From Rhodospirillales bacterium (lineage in GTDB: Bacteria > Pseudomonadota > Alphaproteobacteria > Rhodospirillales > JABHCV01): a stretch of 6,721 nucleotides of DNA. Position 1 is the stretch's first letter, and the number at the start of each line of letters is the position of its first letter. A program made the translations under genes and the position numbers. Where the stretch lies: assembly GCA_016776705.1 (NCBI GenBank), contig JADHSW010000162.1:1-6721 (forward strand), written 5' to 3'. Positions 6,713 through 6,721 of the stretch are shown piece by piece. Below the pieces are notes generated by a model, which worked only from the letters and a program-made list of their open reading frames with translations, did no database searches and was not told where the DNA came from.

Positions 6713-6721
6713 GACAGTAAC

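Overview
The window looks like chromosomal DNA of a Proteobacterium with roughly even base composition. A marine or environmental alphaproteobacterium is my best guess, from the general look of the proteins; nothing here fixes the taxon. Six protein-coding genes fill almost all of the sequence. I see no RNA gene, mobile element, CRISPR array or phage gene. The theme is catabolism of 2-aminoethylphosphonate (AEP, ciliatine) and probably its hydroxylated relative, through the hydrolytic phosphonoacetate route.

Layout. On the + strand, bases 1-825 hold the C-terminal part of a class-III aminotransferase-fold enzyme. It is best read as PbfA, (R)-1-hydroxy-2-aminoethylphosphonate ammonia-lyase. 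Eleven bases later comes an AEC-family membrane transporter (837-1778). This unit ends at a strong hairpin (1782-1809) that also faces the end of the opposite operon. On the - strand, reading right to left, are a BASS-family (bile acid:Na+ symporter-like) transporter (6712-5846), a 130-bp AT-rich gap, and then a tight operon phnW (5715-4594), phnA (4563-3304), phnY (3281-1845), with gaps of 30 and 22 bp.

How it works together. PhnW moves the amino group of AEP to pyruvate, giving phosphonoacetaldehyde and alanine. PbfA, if the assignment is right, makes the same aldehyde plus ammonia from (R)-1-hydroxy-AEP. PhnY oxidises the aldehyde to phosphonoacetate with NAD+. PhnA, a dizinc alkaline-phosphatase-superfamily hydrolase, cleaves the C-P bond to give acetate and phosphate. 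The catalytic residues of PhnW, PhnA and PhnY are all present, so the pathway appears intact.

The least explained part is transport. No known phosphonate ABC importer and no phn-type regulator lies in the window. Instead two secondary carriers of families not normally linked to phosphonates (AEC and BASS) flank the pathway. The AEC gene sits directly behind pbfA in an operon-like arrangement. Phosphonoacetate resembles malonate, a known AEC substrate type, so this gene is the best candidate for an undescribed function here.
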